Origin: a virus | IMG/VR virus record: IMGVR_UViG_3300034104_003099 | Span: 1-24,487 of that record | Reading direction: 5' to 3' (one strand) | Length of the DNA stretch: 24,487 bases | Part shown: positions 21,597 to 24,487 of the stretch, in pieces | Layout of the letters: every line of letters begins with the position of its first letter | Numbering within the stretch: position 1 is the first letter of the stretch | Made by a program: the position numbers and the translations under genes | Notes under the pieces: model-generated | What the model was told of the DNA's origin: nothing | What the model saw: only the letters and a program-made list of their open reading frames with translations | The model's database searches: none

Positions 21597-23248
21597 AAGG
21601 AAACGGCTCTCAGTTTATTAGCTACCAACTCTTGCATAACCTGTCTAATAGATTTGCTTATCAGCAGCTTAGGGTCTCTGGATCTTGGGAGCTCTTGCCT
21701 ACCACCAGTGCTAAATGTAGCGTAGGGGTTCTTCATGTAGCTGTAAAAGGCCGTTATCAATCCATCTCGGGATTGTACCATTCTGTCTACTTTTACACTT
21801 TCAGCAAATCTGCCACTGCGTAAGTTTAGGATATCTCTACGCTCGCCACGACCCATGTTTTGCTTTATTTGCTCAACCAGTCGCCTATCAAGAATAGTTT
21901 GCAGCGATAACAAGTTTGCTTGTGGACTAACAGTTTTTGTTTTAACTGTTACTTTTTTAGTTAGTGCTGCCTTTTTAGATTTTGCTACTAATTTCTTACT
22001 AACATTAGTATTAAAAACAGCAGGTATCTCTAGCTGAGACTTTTTAGAAGTTTTGTTAGACTTTTGAAGTTTTGCAGTTTTCTTTCCGGTTAAGGAATTG
22101 TAAACTAACGTCTCTATGTAGTCTACTAAAGAAGGACTTGCGGAGATCGTCTCCGGTTCAATAATTCCGCCTACTAACTTGCTTCTGATCTGATCTTCTA
22201 GAGCAGGTATGAATTCGCCTTCTATAACTTGGCGTAAGCGCTTTTGCTCTTCAATATTTAAGTAAGTAGTATTGAACTTTGCAGGTTGGCTAATCACAAA
22301 GGCAAACTGCATGTCTAGCAGACGGCCGCCTACCTCACTATAGTTTTGATTAAAAGTTATTGAGTAATTATTCTCGTAGTATAACTTACCCAACTCACGA
22401 TCTATTTCAAAACTTTTAGGGCTGCCGCTTAATCTAAACTGCAACTCTTGGGCACTTGGCATATTTACGCCAATAATCTGCCCTGAGCTAGTAACTGCCG
22501 ACGTGTGTCCAGCGTTTACCAAGTTACCTATCTTAAAACCAGTATTGTTTTTTGTAACAACTATACTGTACTTGCTTTCCAGCAAATCTTCTACTGGCTT
22601 TAGTAGGGTTTCATTAATTTTTCTGACTACACCATCAAAGGTAGGGCCAATAACTAATAGTTGATTGCCCTGTAAAGCTACATACTGCTGCGCGTCTGTA
22701 GCTATAAATATGCCTTCTTTGGCCATCGCTGCACGAAGATCGAATCCGTACTTAATAGCAGCGTTTCTATACTTTGCATACGACTGGTTCTGTTTACTGA
22801 GCTTTTCAATAGTTTTATTGTAAAGCTTTTCAACCGTGTTGTACACGTCGCCAAATTTCTTTTTAGGAAACTTTCCTAATTCAGCTTTGCCGGTTTTAAT
22901 CAAGTCGTTTAATAACGCTTGATAAACCTTGGATTCTTGGCTTCCAATGTCACTAACACTAAAATCTGCTTCGCCTGGAGCAGCTGGTCCAGTTTCTGTA
23001 AACCGTTGTGATATAAACCGTTTAGGGTCTGATACCAGACCGTTTACGATCTCTTTAGCAATTAAGTCTAAATCAACGATATAGAATACTGGTAAATTAG
23101 CAGTAATAATATCACGGAAACGTGCGTCATTTAACTTAGCAATTTCGAAGTCTCGGTAAATTGCCGAACGTTGCACTTTAGTTCTTGCTCCAGCAAAAGC
23201 ACTACCACTAACAATGTCTAGTAATCTACTGAAGTGTGTTAAACGCAT
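21593..23248 (-). CDS. Large neck / tail-completion protein with HK97 gp10-like C-terminus
   Basis: This 551-residue protein lies between the connector and the tail terminator, where siphoviruses usually carry a small head-closure protein and a tail-completion protein (HK97 gp10 or lambda Z type). The last 100 residues or so carry the pattern LRSGRFAESV, a strand pair with FYSYMKNPYATF, then a PRSRDP loop and a C-terminal helix, which resembles the gp10-like family. The first 380 residues are not recognised: a helical N-terminus, then mixed segments with NAGHTSAV and INLxYxE-like strands. Between about residues 390 and 445 lies a very Lys- and Thr-rich low-complexity linker. The gene starts in a TAATG overlap with the connector and ends in an ATGA overlap with the terminator gene. 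A role in head-tail joining is inferred from place and C-terminus. Confidence 0.55.
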   Translation of the reverse strand: MRLTHFSRLLDIVSGSAFAGARTKVQRSAIYRDFEIAKLNDARFRDIITANLPVFYIVDLDLIAKEIVNGLVSDPKRFISQRFTETGPAAPGEADFSVSDIGSQESKVYQALLNDLIKTGKAELGKFPKKKFGDVYNTVEKLYNKTIEKLSKQNQSYAKYRNAAIKYGFDLRAAMAKEGIFIATDAQQYVALQGNQLLVIGPTFDGVVRKINETLLKPVEDLLESKYSIVVTKNNTGFKIGNLVNAGHTSAVTSSGQIIGVNMPSAQELQFRLSGSPKSFEIDRELGKLYYENNYSITFNQNYSEVGGRLLDMQFAFVISQPAKFNTTYLNIEEQKRLRQVIEGEFIPALEDQIRSKLVGGIIEPETISASPSLVDYIETLVYNSLTGKKTAKLQKSNKTSKKSQLEIPAVFNTNVSKKLVAKSKKAALTKKVTVKTKTVSPQANLLSLQTILDRRLVEQIKQNMGRGERRDILNLRSGRFAESVKVDRMVQSRDGLITAFYSYMKNPYATFSTGGRQELPRSRDPKLLISKSIRQVMQELVANKLRAVSL

Positions 23249-23811
23249 TATGTATAATCCGCAGTGTATAGATCCAGTACACGCTTAATGTGCGCTGGCA
23301 AACTAGTAGTGCTTACATATTCAATCTGCACGCTGTTAGTACCTGGTGCTTTTGTGCTGTGAATAGCACCATCATTTTTGCGATAGTAAGTAACTAGGTC
23401 TAGCACAGCTAGCTTCAAGTCTGCGGGTACGACTTCGTAACCAGCAAAATAAGTTACTTTGTATCCGTTGAGATGTTCTTTGAATACTGGGTATCCAGTG
23501 GAGAAGATATAGTCTCCATTTTGAATCCAGTCTGTAAACTTCACTAACTTTGTGTAAGTTTTACCGTAGTCACTACTAAACTCAACGCTGATAACTTGGG
23601 TAACAGGTGATTCTTTTAAGATTAGCTTATCGTAGCCACCATTCATTACTTCTATCTTAGCTTCGTCAACAAAGTCGATAAAGCTACGACGGCAGTAAGT
23701 TTTTACCAGCTCGCTAACTTTTGGTATTAAGAAATCAATTTCGGCATCTTGATTAGTACTGTTGATGCCAGCGTATGTCTTATACTCTTGTTTTGTAATT
23801 AAATCTGCCAT
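23248..23811 (-). CDS. Head-tail connector (gp6-like adaptor)
   Basis: The product of 187 residues matches the gp6-like connector/adaptor family that forms a ring under the portal and prepares it for tail joining. The pattern visible is an N-terminal LITKQEYKTYAGI helix, a helix ending in TYCRRSF, then a LILKESPVTQVISVEF strand pair, a DYIFSTGYPVF loop, VTYFAGYEVVPADLKLAVLDLVTYYRK, and a short C-terminal helix. Length and order of elements fit the family. It follows the capsid gene after the hairpin region, and its stop overlaps the next start as TAATG, so it should be translationally coupled to the 551-residue neck gene. The function is known for the family; here it is assigned by pattern and position. 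Confidence 0.8.
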   Translation of the reverse strand: MADLITKQEYKTYAGINSTNQDAEIDFLIPKVSELVKTYCRRSFIDFVDEAKIEVMNGGYDKLILKESPVTQVISVEFSSDYGKTYTKLVKFTDWIQNGDYIFSTGYPVFKEHLNGYKVTYFAGYEVVPADLKLAVLDLVTYYRKNDGAIHSTKAPGTNSVQIEYVSTTSLPAHIKRVLDLYTADYT

Positions 23812-23819
23812 CAACAAGT

Positions 23820-23825
23820 CCTCCT
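23820..23825 (-). promoter_or_regulatory. Ribosome-binding site AGGAGG that decides the connector start
   Basis: AGGAGG lies 8 bases before the ATG at 23811. The two in-frame TTG codons upstream (23817 and 23814) would sit only 2 to 5 bases from it, so ATG 23811 is the likely start. Confidence 0.8.
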
Positions 23826-23866
23826 GTCTTTTAATTGGACTCTGTAAAATCCAATTAAAAGACAGG
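23823..23866 (-). promoter_or_regulatory. Hairpin 2: 17-bp stem that competes with hairpin 1 and reaches the connector ribosome-binding site
   Basis: A perfect 17-bp inverted repeat (CCTGTCTTTTAATTGGA and its complement, 23823-23839 with 23850-23866) surrounds a 10-base loop. Its 3' arm on the transcript covers the first three bases of the AGGAGG at 23825-23820. Full pairing uses the CCTGTC that hairpin 1 needs, so the full stem would break the terminator and partly hide the ribosome-binding site. If hairpin 1 forms, an 11-bp core of hairpin 2 remains and the site is free. That it acts as a switch is inference; it could instead be an RNase III processing site or transcript stabiliser. Confidence 0.65.
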
Positions 23867-23884
23867 GATTTTTCAATCCCTGTC
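23857..23884 (-). terminator. Hairpin 1 after the capsid gene: terminator or attenuator
   Basis: On the minus strand a perfect 10-bp stem (GACAGGGATT / AATCCCTGTC, 23884-23875 with 23870-23861) closes a GAAA tetraloop and is followed directly by TTTTAATT. This is the form of an intrinsic terminator placed just after the capsid gene stop. A partial terminator here would raise capsid transcript over the connector. Its 3' arm shares six bases (23861-23866) with the 5' arm of hairpin 2, so both full stems cannot form at the same time. Confidence 0.75.
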
Positions 23885-23894
23885 CCACCTAAAA

Positions 23895-24487
23895 TTAGGC
23901 TACGTAACGAACTGCGCTTACGCCAGCACCGTTGTTTGTTGTAACTTGTGTTAGACCTGTACGCAGGCTAGCAACCATTACACGACGCTGTGTCTCAACC
24001 AGGTCGTCTGTGTCAACACGCAGACCACGCTGATTACCAACCAGGAAGTTCATTGGAGCGTATGCAATAGCAGCAACTTCACCGGCTGCCTTAGCATTGA
24101 ACTCAGCACTGACCAGCACTGGTGTGTTAGCGATGCTACCAATTTGACCAGTTAACAGAGTAGCTTGGCTACCAATCTTGTCAACTGTTTGGAATTGTGC
24201 ATCGTCCAGCAGATCATAGTAGCACTCTGTGCTTACAACGTAGATCATTTCGGCTGGATCTAGGCCCCATGCACCTAGGTCACGACGGGCTAGACGCAGC
24301 TTCTCAACTGTCATCTTGTCACCGTTGCTGATATCTAGAGTTACGGCGCTTGCAGCGTCGTAAGCGGCCAGACCCTTAACAGGATCAGCACCTGCACCAG
24401 CACCCAGAGAGAATGCCTTGTCAACTGCACGAGCAACACGGCGAACCATGGCGTCACGTACAACTGGCATAATTGCTAGCAGAGCGT
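23895..24487 (-). CDS. Major capsid protein, HK97 fold (C-terminal part, cut by window edge)
   Basis: The protein forms the icosahedral head shell. The reading frame is open to the window edge, so only about the last 196 residues are seen and the start lies outside; the first internal ATG, at 24470, should not be taken as the start. The visible part reads like the second half of an HK97-type capsid protein: a long helix with many Arg residues, a segment around DLGAWGLDPAEMIYVVS, a central TPVLVSAEF strand, then the A-domain ending with a conserved stretch around GNQRGLRVDTDD and RRVMVASLRTGL. The stop is followed within about 10 bases by a strong hairpin, as expected for a transcript made in excess. 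The identification is by family pattern and position (directly before a gp6-like connector). No delta-domain or protease can be judged because the 5' end is missing. Confidence 0.88.
   Translation of the reverse strand, partial: ALLAIMPVVRDAMVRRVARAVDKAFSLGAGAGADPVKGLAAYDAASAVTLDISNGDKMTVEKLRLARRDLGAWGLDPAEMIYVVSTECYYDLLDDAQFQTVDKIGSQATLLTGQIGSIANTPVLVSAEFNAKAAGEVAAIAYAPMNFLVGNQRGLRVDTDDLVETQRRVMVASLRTGLTQVTTNNGAGVSAVRYVA

Noticed and set aside
23812-23817. TTG starts two codons upstream of the connector ATG
   Set aside because: They are too near to AGGAGG; the ATG at 23811 has 8-base spacing.
1-24487. tRNA genes, insertion sequences, attachment sites or defence genes
   Set aside because: Reading both strands I found no cloverleaf, no transposase motif and no non-virion gene; the small gaps between genes are accounted for.

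Overview
The window is a contiguous late structural module of a tailed double-stranded DNA bacteriophage (or prophage). Every gene lies on the minus strand, so it is transcribed from position 24487 down to 1. There is no tail sheath and no contractile baseplate set. The order major capsid protein, connector, neck protein, tail terminator, tail tube, frameshifted chaperone pair, tape measure, two tip proteins, then a combined K/I/J-type tip protein is that of a siphovirus with a lambda-type tail. I see no tRNA, integrase, polymerase or lysis cassette. The promoters are sigma70-like and the DNA is AT-leaning. The host cannot be named; a Gram-negative host is only an inference from the lambda-type tip.

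Head and neck (24487-21153): the C-terminal part of an HK97-fold capsid protein; a control region with two competing hairpins; a gp6-like connector; an unusually large 551-residue neck protein in the slot where two smaller joining proteins usually sit; and a tail terminator. Tube and chaperones (21088-19069): a 386-residue tube protein that looks internally duplicated, then a G/GT-type chaperone pair joined by a -1 frameshift at GGGAAAC. Tape measure and tip (18956-8910): a 1537-residue tape measure protein, M-like and L-like tip proteins, and a 1512-residue polypeptide that starts with an NlpC/P60 peptidase domain and runs into a gpJ-like body with an inserted PA14-like module. Fibre region (8900-1): a 1924-residue fibre protein built of Ig-like modules and a 60-residue Gly-rich repeat, then small accessory proteins, a membrane-anchored coiled-coil protein, and the first ten codons of another fibre-type gene at the edge.

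Regulation is unusually legible. Four hairpin terminators or attenuators divide the module. Two of them (after the chaperones and before the 119-residue gene) are followed at once by a promoter with perfect TTGACA-17-TATAAT hexamers, a TG extended -10 and the same TGGTA-N6-TACCA dyad over the -10. This suggests that the tape-measure/tip block and the distal accessory block are transcribed as separate units. The most novel-looking features are the capsid-connector hairpin switch, the repeated terminator-promoter-dyad cassette, the duplicated tube protein, the oversized neck protein and the K-I-J fusion.
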